Positions 14,407 through 20,991 of a stretch of 24,303 nucleotides of DNA are shown in pieces. Location of the stretch: positions 1 to 24,303 of IMG/VR virus record IMGVR_UViG_3300027763_000236, one strand, 5' to 3'. The notes beneath the pieces were generated by a model that did no database searches, had not been told where the DNA came from, and saw only the letters and a program-made list of their open reading frames with translations. Source of the stretch: a virus. Both the position numbers and the translations under genes were made by a program. The stretch's first letter is position 1. Every line of letters begins with the position of its first letter.

Positions 14407-14748
14407 TTACTTTTCCTTCTTATTTAGTTGAAAGACATATTCTTTCAAAGTCATACTATCTTTATACTGCCTTTGCCACTTTCGCACAAGTGCATTGCGC
14501 TCACGGTGACTTAGACCGCCCCAGATTCCATGTTGCTCATCTGATTCTATTGCAGACCACAGACATTCTTTTCGTACTGGACAAGCCGGAGTCTCTCCGT
14601 CAATTCCAAAACAATACTTCTTTGCTTCATCTGCAATTGATTTATAAAGGTCTTTATCTCTTGGTGGAAAAAATATATCAGGGTCTGGTACATCTTTGCA
14701 AGCGGAATCATTAATCCACTCTAAATCTGTAACGTTAAACATTTCCAT
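14407..14748 (-). CDS. WhiB-like Fe-S transcription factor
   Basis: This 113-residue protein has the WhiB family layout. An N-terminal ACKDVPDPDIFFPP carries C17, a cysteine group (C46, C56, C62) ends in CPVRKECLWSAIE, the GIWGG turn lies at 74-78, and a basic HRERNALVRKWQRQ helix follows for DNA contact. WhiB proteins hold a 4Fe-4S cluster and act with the primary sigma factor; they are essentially actinobacterial, and phage versions can alter host transcription. Here the second and third cysteines are nine residues apart instead of the usual two, with an inserted FGIDGETPA loop. The gene lies between two nuclease genes and overlaps the upstream one by 14 bases, with a weak ribosome-binding site. 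Confidence 0.9.
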   Translation of the reverse strand: MEMFNVTDLEWINDSACKDVPDPDIFFPPRDKDLYKSIADEAKKYCFGIDGETPACPVRKECLWSAIESDEQHGIWGGLSHRERNALVRKWQRQYKDSMTLKEYVFQLNKKEK

Positions 14749-15055
14749 TAACTTTATCCCATAATTCTAAGAAGTCTGTCTCCATTAGAATGACATAATC
14801 TTTTCCGTCTAAATGAATCCCAAATACTGGGAGCCTACCATCCATAATAGCTTCATTGACTATTTTAGTCAACTCCACAGACTGAATAGTTTTAGATTTC
14901 TTTCCAGTCCATTTGTGCTCAATTAACAAGGTGTCGCTTCTTACGTCTCCTTTACGGGACCAGAAGGCCCCAGAAGCAGCAGTGGTTTGCCCTCCGACTG
15001 CCTTTGCGAGACGCTTCTCGTGCTTCTGGGACTGCTTCTGTCCTTCGCTTTTCAC
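14735..15055 (-). CDS. Resolvase-like PD-(D/E)XK nuclease, 106 aa
   Basis: This small 106-residue protein fits phage Holliday-junction-resolvase-like PD-(D/E)XK enzymes. HEKRLAKAVGG (E13) is the first helix, GDVRSDTLLIEHKWT holds D37/D41 and the E46-x-K48 pair, and a second helix (about 56-72) precedes strands PVFGIHLDGKDYVIL. The N-terminus is Lys/Gln-rich. The start is a GTG that overlaps the RecA-like TAG (TAGTG), linking its translation to the recombinase. It probably cuts branched or single-stranded DNA left by replication or recombination. With the RuvC-like gene there would be two junction-processing candidates. The nuclease fold is likely and its precise activity inferred. Confidence 0.72.
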   Translation of the reverse strand: MKSEGQKQSQKHEKRLAKAVGGQTTAASGAFWSRKGDVRSDTLLIEHKWTGKKSKTIQSVELTKIVNEAIMDGRLPVFGIHLDGKDYVILMETDFLELWDKVNGNV

Positions 15056-16098
15056 TACTCAACCGCCGACATAGGGCCAGTTGGGGTGAGAAGTACTTTA
15101 TCACGAAGCTCCTCAAAGAGGTCTACTTCTTCACGAATTGAAGTTATTAGAGCTTCTTGGCCTTGCCACTTACGCTCACCGTAATAAATCCAACCACCAC
15201 GACGGTCTACAATCTCTTTAATAATAACCATTGCAGCAACTTCTTTAGCTTTGTCATACTCTCCGGCAGTATAAATACTGTGGTCCTGGAAGTAGTAATC
15301 AATATAAGCAATCTGCTGAGGAGGTGCGGTTTTATTTTTAATAACACGAATCTTAATACGTTGACCTACACGGACTTTATTATTACCAGAACCAGTCTCA
15401 ATCCATTCATCACGTTTAACTTCTGCACGAGTAAAGTATGCATAGTCCTTACCTACACCACCGGGGGTTGTGCGTGGGTCTCCATGCATTACACCAATCT
15501 TCATACGCCACTGGTTAATAATAATACCTAGAATTGGACGTTCAGCTTCAGTTAGACTGCGCTTCATAGCAGCTCCAGCCTTACGAAAGAACTTGTTAGT
15601 AATAAGGGCTCCACGACCGACAGTCATTTCATCCATGTTCTTCTCGTCTTCTGGACCTGGGACTAGGGCAGGAAGAGAGTCAATGACGATAGCGTCAACT
15701 GACTTTGATTCAGCAAAAGCAAGAACTGCATCAAAAGCTTCTTCCATAATATTGGTTTCAATAACAATAACACGGGCTGCATCTACTCCACACATTTCTG
15801 CGTACTCTGGGACCCATTGCTCTGCAGCAACCCATACAGTGGTGTACTCTGGGTCAAGCGCCTGGTTAGCCGCGATTGTCTTAAGAGCAATAGCTGTTTT
15901 CCCGTGGCTTGGCTCACCAATGAGCTCATTCCATTGATTAGTAGGGAACCCACCACCCAAAACGTAATCAAAAGTAGTAGAGCCAGTGGTAGCACGACCG
16001 ATAAGGTCTTCACGAATATTTCCTCCTATTACAACAGAGCCCTCTCCCAATTTCTTGTTGAGAGCAACCATAATTTTTAAAGCTTCTGGATTAATCAT
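15055..16098 (-). CDS. recA-like: RecA/UvsX-like recombinase
   Basis: This 347-residue protein has the RecA core. Walker A is GEPSHGKT (61-68), the catalytic glutamate lies in VAAEQ (E93), Walker B is AIVIDSLPAL (D140), and the sensor glutamine in the IIINQWRMKIG strand is Q196. A Gly-rich TTPGGVGKDY loop follows. The short N-terminus and partly retained C-terminal region resemble phage rather than host RecA. It would form filaments on single-stranded DNA for strand exchange, repair and recombination-dependent replication. It is flanked by a membrane microprotein upstream and a resolvase-like nuclease downstream, both overlapping it. An AAGGAAG site precedes the ATG. Confidence 0.93.
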   Translation of the reverse strand: MINPEALKIMVALNKKLGEGSVVIGGNIREDLIGRATTGSTTFDYVLGGGFPTNQWNELIGEPSHGKTAIALKTIAANQALDPEYTTVWVAAEQWVPEYAEMCGVDAARVIVIETNIMEEAFDAVLAFAESKSVDAIVIDSLPALVPGPEDEKNMDEMTVGRGALITNKFFRKAGAAMKRSLTEAERPILGIIINQWRMKIGVMHGDPRTTPGGVGKDYAYFTRAEVKRDEWIETGSGNNKVRVGQRIKIRVIKNKTAPPQQIAYIDYYFQDHSIYTAGEYDKAKEVAAMVIIKEIVDRRGGWIYYGERKWQGQEALITSIREEVDLFEELRDKVLLTPTGPMSAVE

Positions 16099-16228
16099 TT
16101 TCTTTTTCTTCCTTTAATTCACGACGTAAACGTTCATTAGTGGCTATTGACCAAAATAAACCAATAGTTAAAGTAACGATAATTATTGTTAATGTAACTG
16201 CTCCAAATACATCATAAATACTATACAC
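16091..16228 (-). CDS. Single-pass membrane microprotein, 45 aa
   Basis: A 45-residue frame starts at a GTG at 16228, inside the last eight bases of the upstream gene. It follows a good GGAG site (TTGGAGCAAGCCC then GTG) and ends in a TAA lying eight bases inside the RecA-like gene. Residues 8-27 (FGAVTLTIIIVTLTIGLFWS) form one hydrophobic helix. The rest (NERLRRELKEEKEND) is a charged, probably cytoplasmic helix, so the N-terminus should be outside. The double overlap and intact frame argue for a real gene. No family is recognised. The charged tail could tether a soluble partner at the membrane; this is inference. Confidence 0.6.
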   Translation of the reverse strand: MYSIYDVFGAVTLTIIIVTLTIGLFWSIATNERLRRELKEEKEND

Positions 16229-16406
16229 GGGCTTGCTCCAATACATCATAAAGTGAAATGAATGTAGGAGTACCGCTGTGTACCCACCATCCTACTGAGC
16301 CATTGTGTGTATCTAGAATGTTTTGTTCTACTAGAATGTTTGCTACACGTTCTCTTATATCAAGAAACGCTTTATCTTTTATTAGTTGTGCTTGTGAATT
16401 ATCCAT
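16221..16406 (-). CDS. Hypothetical small protein, 61 aa
   Basis: The 61-residue product has a helical N-terminal half (about 5-30, QLIKDKAFLDIRERVANILV) and a short C-terminal part with two adjacent Trp residues (GSVGWWVHSGTPTF) ending in a helix. It is soluble, with no metal or catalytic motif. The start overlaps the upstream zinc-ribbon gene's stop by eight bases and its own end overlaps the 45-aa microprotein. It sits between DNA polymerase and RecA genes, so a small replication accessory role is possible. No family is recognised. Confidence 0.65.
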   Translation of the reverse strand: MDNSQAQLIKDKAFLDIRERVANILVEQNILDTHNGSVGWWVHSGTPTFISLYDVLEQARV

Positions 16407-16770
16407 TTATAGTTCCTATTATTTGTTGTGGGTTGAAGTTGTTTGTTGCGTTATTTCCGGTAGCTTGTTGTGCTGCTCCTTCAACAACCGCACCAGCGAG
16501 GCCACCGTAACGTGACCCTGATTGCTGAATGGGGTAGCCGCAGTCGTAACAGCGTGCCGCTGCATTTTGAACAGAAAAGTAATTGCCCGACCCGCAGTCA
16601 GGACAAGAAGCAGTTTGCGAACTGGATGGCAACGTTTTGCCTTGTGGTTGTTGAAAGGAAGGCATCGGAGCCATCGGTTGTTGTGAGGGGGGCATTACAG
16701 GGCTAGGGTCAGGACGCCCCTGTGGTGTTGGTTGTCCTAGTTTTTTAGCCCACCAGTCTGCGTTGCTCAT
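16399..16770 (-). CDS. Zinc-ribbon protein with Pro/Gln-rich linker, 123 aa
   Basis: This 123-residue protein has three parts. A short helix (DWWAKKLGQP) starts it. A disordered Pro/Gln/Ser/Met-rich linker (about 15-55) follows. Then comes a zinc ribbon with CPDCG (about 56-60) and CYDCG (about 74-78). The end is Gly/Ala/Asn-rich. The Trp-containing helix on a long flexible arm looks like a tethering peptide, and the ribbon could bind nucleic acid or a protein partner. Its ATG overlaps the stop of the 25-aa membrane microprotein. No named family is recognised; the zinc ribbon itself is clear. Confidence 0.75.
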   Translation of the reverse strand: MSNADWWAKKLGQPTPQGRPDPSPVMPPSQQPMAPMPSFQQPQGKTLPSSSQTASCPDCGSGNYFSVQNAAARCYDCGYPIQQSGSRYGGLAGAVVEGAAQQATGNNATNNFNPQQIIGTING

Positions 16771-16844
16771 TTACTTTCTCCTTTAATTAATGCTGCTATT
16801 GCTAAAGCCATAAAGACTATCCACCAAAATGTTACAAAACTCAT
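16767..16844 (-). CDS. Single-pass membrane microprotein, 25 aa
   Basis: A 25-residue frame exactly bridges two larger genes. Its ATG overlaps the upstream TGA and its TGA overlaps the downstream ATG (ATGA at both ends). Residues 3-20 (FVTFWWIVFMALAIAALI) are a hydrophobic helix with two Trp residues, followed by the basic end KGESK, predicting a cytoplasmic C-terminus. The AAGGAGAAAG at its own 3' end doubles as the ribosome-binding site of the next gene. Size makes chance occurrence possible, but the perfect junctions support it. No family is recognised. Confidence 0.5.
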   Translation of the reverse strand: MSFVTFWWIVFMALAIAALIKGESK

Positions 16845-17272
16845 TTCTTTTTTCCTTTTGGAAGCTTTAAAAATCCCATATCGACTAACTGTGATACTGA
16901 ACCTAATAAAGCAGACATTGCAACTTGTTCTAATAGCTTACGTGATTCCCACCAAGTATCGTTTGGTATTTCTGGTGCATCATCAGGTAAGTTTGATTTT
17001 TGATACTCAATTGAACTTTCTGCTAAAGCGTGGGCTTGTGCAAACAGGAGAGGAACTAAATGAGATATGCGGTCAACACGCTTATCACTTTCATCCTCTT
17101 CCATCTCCTTAACTTCATCGCTTAATGGTGAGCATCCTAAAATTATAGACAACTCATGTGCGTTTTGAATTTGTGAATCAATAAGGAATCCACGCAAACG
17201 AGATGTTACTTCTGATAATGATACCGGGTCATTTATTGGTTTATGTTTATTTTTCTTCTTCTTTTTTGACAT
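16841..17272 (-). CDS. Hypothetical Lys-rich-start helical protein, 143 aa
   Basis: I place the start at the ATG at 17272 (MSKKKKKNKHK), which overlaps the DNA polymerase TAA as TAATG and follows a GGAGAGG site. A GTG 18 bases earlier lies at that site and is less likely. The first 12 residues are a strong poly-Lys patch and the last 7 are again Lys-rich (LPKGKKK). Between them is an all-helical acidic core (about 20-130) with a conserved-looking WWESRKLLEQ. Both basic ends could bind DNA or the acidic surface of a partner. Position directly after the polymerase suggests a replication accessory; no family is recognised. Confidence 0.7.
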   Translation of the reverse strand: MSKKKKKNKHKPINDPVSLSEVTSRLRGFLIDSQIQNAHELSIILGCSPLSDEVKEMEEDESDKRVDRISHLVPLLFAQAHALAESSIEYQKSNLPDDAPEIPNDTWWESRKLLEQVAMSALLGSVSQLVDMGFLKLPKGKKK

Positions 17273-19263
17273 TACTTTGCCTCTCCCCACTTGTCAACTA
17301 TTTTCACATCAGCAATAAGTGGGACGGTAATTTGCTTAAGGTGTATGCCTTCCATAGATTGGCGGATGGCATTTGCTACTTCTTCTGCTTTATATTCAGG
17401 AGTAATGGTTACAAGTTCGTCATGAACAGTAAGAATAACGTTTACTTCTGGGTCGTCTATGAAACAAGAGTGAGCCCTAATAAGAGCAAGCTTCATAATA
17501 TCTGCAGCTGAACCTTGAATCATAGTATTAAACGCTTGACGCTCTGCACGACCTAGCATACTAAAATCCCTGGAAAGTAGTTCTGGGATATACCTGCGCC
17601 GACCAAACATAGTTTCTACAAAAGGAATCTTTCCTGCATCTTTAGCCATACGAATAACTTTAGCTTTATATTTAGAGATAGATGAAAACTCTGCTTCAAA
17701 ACGATTTAATAGGTCTTTAGCTTCTTTTAAAGAACAACCTACTGATGCAGCAATCTTATCTGGGCCAACACCATAAGAGATGGCTAGTACAAGAACCTTA
17801 CCTGCTTTACGGTCTACACCCATCGTTTCACCAATAGCAGTGTATACGTCTCCGCCATCCATGTAGTTTTTAACAAGGACTGGGTCATCTGAAAATGAAG
17901 CAATGATACGAGGCTCAATCTGAGAGTAGTCAGCTACTATTAACTTGTGTCCTGGAGGAGCAACAAATAGATTACGAACCAACTTACCGTAATCGCCCGA
18001 TGATGGAATGTTTTGTAGGTTTGGCTCACTAGACGAGAACCTACCTGTCTCTGCTCCGTGTGCTTTAAAGTTAGTATGGACCCGACCATTTATAAGAAGG
18101 CTTTTACGTTCTTCAATCTTAACTTTGCCATTAGTTGTACGTTTGACTTCACCACCTGTGTAAGGAGTTACGTATGTAGTCATAAGTTTGTTTAAGTCTT
18201 GGTATTCTAGCAAAGCATCTACAAGGTCATCCTTGCCACGATAAAACTCTAAGGCCTCTGCTGATACTGAATAGTGAGCTTGGTTAAGTTCTTCTTTGTT
18301 CTTCTGTGCCTCAAAACCCTTTGGAGTCAGAACGTGTTTAAACTTTGTATTTGGTTTGATACGAGGGTTTTCTCCACCAAACAATAGTTCTTGCTTAACT
18401 GGCACAGAGTTAATTGAGAAAGCTTTGCCTGCAATCCTGTAGCAACGAGCCTCGGCATCTTGCTTACCTTTTTCAATTTCTTCTGCAAGAATCTTGAGAG
18501 CATCCTGGTCAATATAAGCACCAGTAAGTTCCATGTCACACAAAGCAGCTAGAACATCCATTTCTAGACCCCATACCCTTTGAAGATTACCTACAATCTT
18601 TGGTTCTAGTGCTTGGTATAGTTTCCAAGTTAACTCTGCGTCAATACCAGAATAATTAGCAACATCAGAGAAACTGTGTAAAGCGACATTCTCACCAATC
18701 CCCTTTTCCATATCTACGCCTAGTTCACGAAGAACACAGGACTTTAAACCTAAATCAAATTTATTTAAATTATTAACAATAAAAGCAGCCATCAATGTAT
18801 CAAAGTATGGCCCAGTAGGAACGCGACCGTTATAATACTTTGCAACTGACTTTAAATCAAACTTTGCATTGTGAGCAATCTTTAGCTGTGGACCAAACAT
18901 TAAAGGCTCAATAGCGTCAAATACTTGACGTGGGGTTAGTTGTTCTGGAGCCTCTCCAAACTTTGCTGTCCACTTACGCTCATCTTTTGAGTAGTGGGAT
19001 TCTAAGATTGTTTTGCCTTCAATAAGGCGACGTTGTCCCTGTAAAAGTAAAGGCTTATCATGCCCTTCAAGTTCACCATTAGGGTGACCCATAGGAATCA
19101 CATCTACACGACCTTCAGTTGCAAAAGAAATCCAGCAAACATCGTTAATGACTGGGTATAGGCGATTCTCACCTATTGTTTCTACGTCAAATGCAAAAGC
19201 CTCGACTTTAGAGTAATACTCTACAAATTCTTGTAACTGTTCAATGGTGGTGATGATATTCAT
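17272..19263 (-). CDS. polA-like: Family A DNA polymerase (PolA-type) with 3'-5' exonuclease domain
   Basis: Replicative DNA polymerase of the phage. I start it at the ATG at 19263 (MNIITTIEQL, 663 aa) after an AAGGGG site, because a longer frame would run through a terminator. The exonuclease domain shows FAFDVET (D26/E28), IAHNAKFDL and YSGIDAE. The polymerase domain shows TGRFSSSEPNLQNIP, motif A VADYSQIEPRI, the O helix DRKAGKVLVLAISYG, and motif C TVHDELV. There is no N-terminal 5' nuclease. The O-helix residue equivalent to E. coli position 762 is Leu (L493), not Phe or Tyr. Motif A reads EPR where ELR is usual. It lies between the ssDNA-binding protein gene, behind a terminator, and a small basic protein. 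Confidence 0.96.
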   Translation of the reverse strand: MNIITTIEQLQEFVEYYSKVEAFAFDVETIGENRLYPVINDVCWISFATEGRVDVIPMGHPNGELEGHDKPLLLQGQRRLIEGKTILESHYSKDERKWTAKFGEAPEQLTPRQVFDAIEPLMFGPQLKIAHNAKFDLKSVAKYYNGRVPTGPYFDTLMAAFIVNNLNKFDLGLKSCVLRELGVDMEKGIGENVALHSFSDVANYSGIDAELTWKLYQALEPKIVGNLQRVWGLEMDVLAALCDMELTGAYIDQDALKILAEEIEKGKQDAEARCYRIAGKAFSINSVPVKQELLFGGENPRIKPNTKFKHVLTPKGFEAQKNKEELNQAHYSVSAEALEFYRGKDDLVDALLEYQDLNKLMTTYVTPYTGGEVKRTTNGKVKIEERKSLLINGRVHTNFKAHGAETGRFSSSEPNLQNIPSSGDYGKLVRNLFVAPPGHKLIVADYSQIEPRIIASFSDDPVLVKNYMDGGDVYTAIGETMGVDRKAGKVLVLAISYGVGPDKIAASVGCSLKEAKDLLNRFEAEFSSISKYKAKVIRMAKDAGKIPFVETMFGRRRYIPELLSRDFSMLGRAERQAFNTMIQGSAADIMKLALIRAHSCFIDDPEVNVILTVHDELVTITPEYKAEEVANAIRQSMEGIHLKQITVPLIADVKIVDKWGEAK

Positions 19264-19274
19264 AATGCCCCTTA

Positions 19275-19329
19275 TAAAAAGAGTGGGAGGCCAGGTAGAA
19301 AGGCGTCTGAAAAGACCCTGGCCCCCCAC
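19275..19329 (-). terminator. Intrinsic terminator between ssDNA-binding protein and DNA polymerase
   Basis: On the minus strand GTGGGGGGCCAGG (19329-19317) pairs with CCTGGCCTCCCAC (19295-19283) over 13 base pairs with one G-U wobble. TCTTTTTA (19282-19275) follows directly, a standard Rho-independent arrangement. The 21-base loop holds a smaller hairpin (GTCT/AGAC). The stem begins 12 bases after the upstream stop, and the T-run ends only a few bases before the polymerase ribosome-binding site, so polymerase expression must come from read-through or an undetected promoter. Confidence 0.88.
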
Positions 19330-19341
19330 ATTGGTGAGTGG

Positions 19342-20001
19342 TTAGGAAATGAGCTGGCGAGCAACCTTTAGCAAGTCTTCGCGGGGGCTCACGTAGACTG
19401 CGCTCTTGTCATATGACACGGCAGTAGCAGCAAAAGCAATAATGCTTTCGTCATCCAACTCCCACTCGTCTGCAAGGTCAGTTCCACGAACACGGTCGAG
19501 AGTGTACTGTGTTGTGTTTCCTGAACCTGTGCGAGACACAGCCCAGTAGTACTTAGTTAGTGGACCACGACGTGGGTCATCATTTGCAGCCTGTAGCTGA
19601 CGAGCGAATGACGGTGGCGCAGTCATAATTTGTACATTAGGCTCACCGTCAGAAAGAACGATGATATTGAAGGAGAACTTAGGGCGAGGCTTGTCACCAG
19701 CAATGGTACATAGTGGACATTCATCACCTAAACAAACGAATGAACGACGGCCTTCCTTGATGGCATCAATCCAGTGCATTTCGTAAACTGCAAATGGCTC
19801 GTCCTGCATAAAACGGACAAGTTGTGCCTGGTCGCTAAAACGGAAATCGGTTGGATAGTCTCCAGCCTCACGCTTTGGCTTTAGTGCAGATGCAGCAGCT
19901 CCCCATCCTGATTGGACAGTAGTGCCGTGCTTTGGTTCAATGTCAACGGTATCTTCGGCTAAGTAGCTGTCAGCGTTAACGCTTGGTGAGTAGTTATTCA
20001 T
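19342..20001 (-). CDS. gp32-like zinc single-stranded-DNA-binding protein
   Basis: This 219-residue protein resembles phage single-stranded-DNA-binding proteins. It opens with an acidic leader, then GWGAAASALKPK. A zinc cluster follows, H76-x13-C90-x4-C95-x2-C98 (HWIDAIKEGRRSFVC, then DECPLC), comparable to the His-Cys3 site of T4 gp32 (H64, C77, C87, C90). Beta-rich segments come next (KFSFNIIVLSDGEPNVQIMT, then YYWAVSRTGSGNTTQYTL), like an OB fold. The last residues are not the acidic tail usual in ssDNA-binding proteins; the acidic part is at the N-terminus. It would coat single strands and work with the polymerase, helicase and RecA encoded nearby. A leader with hairpins precedes it and a strong terminator follows. 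Confidence 0.75.
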   Translation of the reverse strand: MNNYSPSVNADSYLAEDTVDIEPKHGTTVQSGWGAAASALKPKREAGDYPTDFRFSDQAQLVRFMQDEPFAVYEMHWIDAIKEGRRSFVCLGDECPLCTIAGDKPRPKFSFNIIVLSDGEPNVQIMTAPPSFARQLQAANDDPRRGPLTKYYWAVSRTGSGNTTQYTLDRVRGTDLADEWELDDESIIAFAATAVSYDKSAVYVSPREDLLKVARQLIS

Positions 20002-20021
20002 GATTAACTTTCTTTGTCTTG

Positions 20022-20059
20022 AGTCTTTCGACTACTTTTTGTATTGAGGCATTTTGCCT
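20022..20059 (-). promoter_or_regulatory. Two small hairpins in the leader of the ssDNA-binding protein gene
   Basis: In the 67-base gap upstream of the gene, the minus strand has AGGCA-AAA-TGCCT (20059-20047) and AGTC-GAAA-GACT (20033-20022), the second closed by a GNRA-type GAAA tetraloop. Neither has a following T-run, so they are not terminators. They could stabilise the message or form an autoregulatory site like those known for T4 gp32. The stems are short (5 and 4 bp), so chance cannot be excluded. Confidence 0.4.
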
Positions 20060-20067
20060 ACTAGTTT

Positions 20068-20097
20068 ATTATAGTGCATCTTTCCAGCGTTGCACAA
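20068..20097 (-). promoter_or_regulatory. Candidate sigma-70-like promoter for the ssDNA-binding protein gene
   Basis: The minus strand shows a perfect TATAAT (20073-20068) 18 bases after TTGTGC (20097-20092), inside the last codons of the MerR-like gene. Only three of six -35 bases match consensus. The site would start a transcript about 60 bases before the ssDNA-binding protein gene. It is supported by position, the consensus -10, and the leader hairpins downstream. Confidence 0.4.
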
Positions 20098-20539
20098 GTG
20101 TTTCTGTTAAATCGTGCAAATCTTTCCATTCTACACGGGCGGTACCAAGAAGTCCACGTTTTGCAAACTCCTCAATAGTAATCTCGATTAGTTTTTTAGT
20201 ATAAACGCGATTCCCATTTACCTTTTTACCATTAAGTGACTTAGAACGCAAGCGATATGGAGCAATTGGTATGTAACCTTTTTTCTCCCACAAACGGATA
20301 GTAACTACCTGCTTGTCTAACGCTAACGCTAATGCCTTAATTGTAAAAACCTCTGTTTCAACTCCCTTTAGAGTCTTAATGATTGGGTTATTATCCCAAC
20401 CATTAGACTCACCGGAAGCTACTTTACGACGTTTGTCTGCTACTGGAGTAGAGTCACGGCGTTTGTTCTTAGAGCCAGGTGCGCGGTCAAGACCCTCAAA
20501 TGCTTTGAGGATTTCTGCATCACTACGCATTCCTGCCAT
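20069..20539 (-). CDS. MerR-like winged-helix DNA-binding protein
   Basis: The 156-residue protein has a basic, disordered N-terminus (KNKRRDST and DKRRK, about 23-40). A helix-turn-helix of MerR type follows: EVFTIKALALALDKQVVTIRLWEKKGYIP (about 62-91, split helices), then a wing-like NGNRVYTKKLIEITIEEF. The IRLWEKKGYIP segment matches the MerR recognition helix and turn (R-x-WE-x-x-G-x-I/L). MerR-type regulators bind promoter DNA; phage relatives can also act as excisionases or terminase subunits. No effector domain is present. It lies between a helical unknown and the ssDNA-binding protein gene, so it may regulate the local transcript, possibly at the promoter candidate inside its own 3' end. 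Confidence 0.75.
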   Translation of the reverse strand: MAGMRSDAEILKAFEGLDRAPGSKNKRRDSTPVADKRRKVASGESNGWDNNPIIKTLKGVETEVFTIKALALALDKQVVTIRLWEKKGYIPIAPYRLRSKSLNGKKVNGNRVYTKKLIEITIEEFAKRGLLGTARVEWKDLHDLTETLVQRWKDAL

Positions 20540-20541
20540 AA

Positions 20542-20982
20542 TTACTTCTTTTTAGTTAGTAGTGCCCATGCCACAGTGACAGGGAACATTTCATCTAGTT
20601 GCTCTTCAGTAATCTTATCTTGGTAATAAGCAGCCATTAAAGCGTCTTCATTAATAACGCGCTTCATTTCATACACGTCATCAGAAAGACCGGCAGCTTC
20701 GATAATCTCTTCTGCACGGAACTCATTTAATTTACGAGTAGAACGACGCTGCTTCTCAAGACGGACTACACCATCAATTGGATTTTCAAGGTCATACTGA
20801 AGATTTCCCTTTTCATCTGCAAGGCCTTCATCATCTAGAACTGAAAATAGTTTTTCACGAAGTTCTTTAGCACGAGCCTCAAAGATTTCCATTGAGCTTT
20901 TGATTTTTATGTATTCACGAACCTGAGAGTTAAAATCGTCAGGATTAACTACGCGACCCTCTTCGGGAATTAGATTTGCCAT
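20542..20982 (-). CDS. Hypothetical acidic coiled-coil protein, 146 aa
   Basis: The 146-residue product is acidic and mostly helical. Residues about 18-50 (NSQVREYIKIKSSMEIFEAR and beyond) resemble a coiled coil. A beta-like piece with GNLQYDLENPIDGVVRL (about 59-75) follows, and a second helical half ends in KITEEQLDEMFPVTVAWALL. Its ATG follows a strong AGGAGG site. It sits between SNF2 helicase and MerR-like genes in the same transcript. The architecture is that of many small phage replication or recombination accessory proteins, but I recognise no family. Function unknown. Confidence 0.75.
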   Translation of the reverse strand: MANLIPEEGRVVNPDDFNSQVREYIKIKSSMEIFEARAKELREKLFSVLDDEGLADEKGNLQYDLENPIDGVVRLEKQRRSTRKLNEFRAEEIIEAAGLSDDVYEMKRVINEDALMAAYYQDKITEEQLDEMFPVTVAWALLTKKK

Positions 20983-20991
20983 TATTGCCTC

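Noticed and set aside
15157-15937. Long open frames on the plus strand opposite the RecA-like gene
   Set aside because: They lie antisense to a gene with full RecA motifs, lack ribosome-binding sites and overlap each other; they are mirror effects of its codon use.
19264-19329. Extension of the DNA polymerase start to 19329
   Set aside because: The added 22 codons would be read from the terminator hairpin, and the ATG at 19263 has a proper ribosome-binding site and matches the normal exonuclease-domain start.
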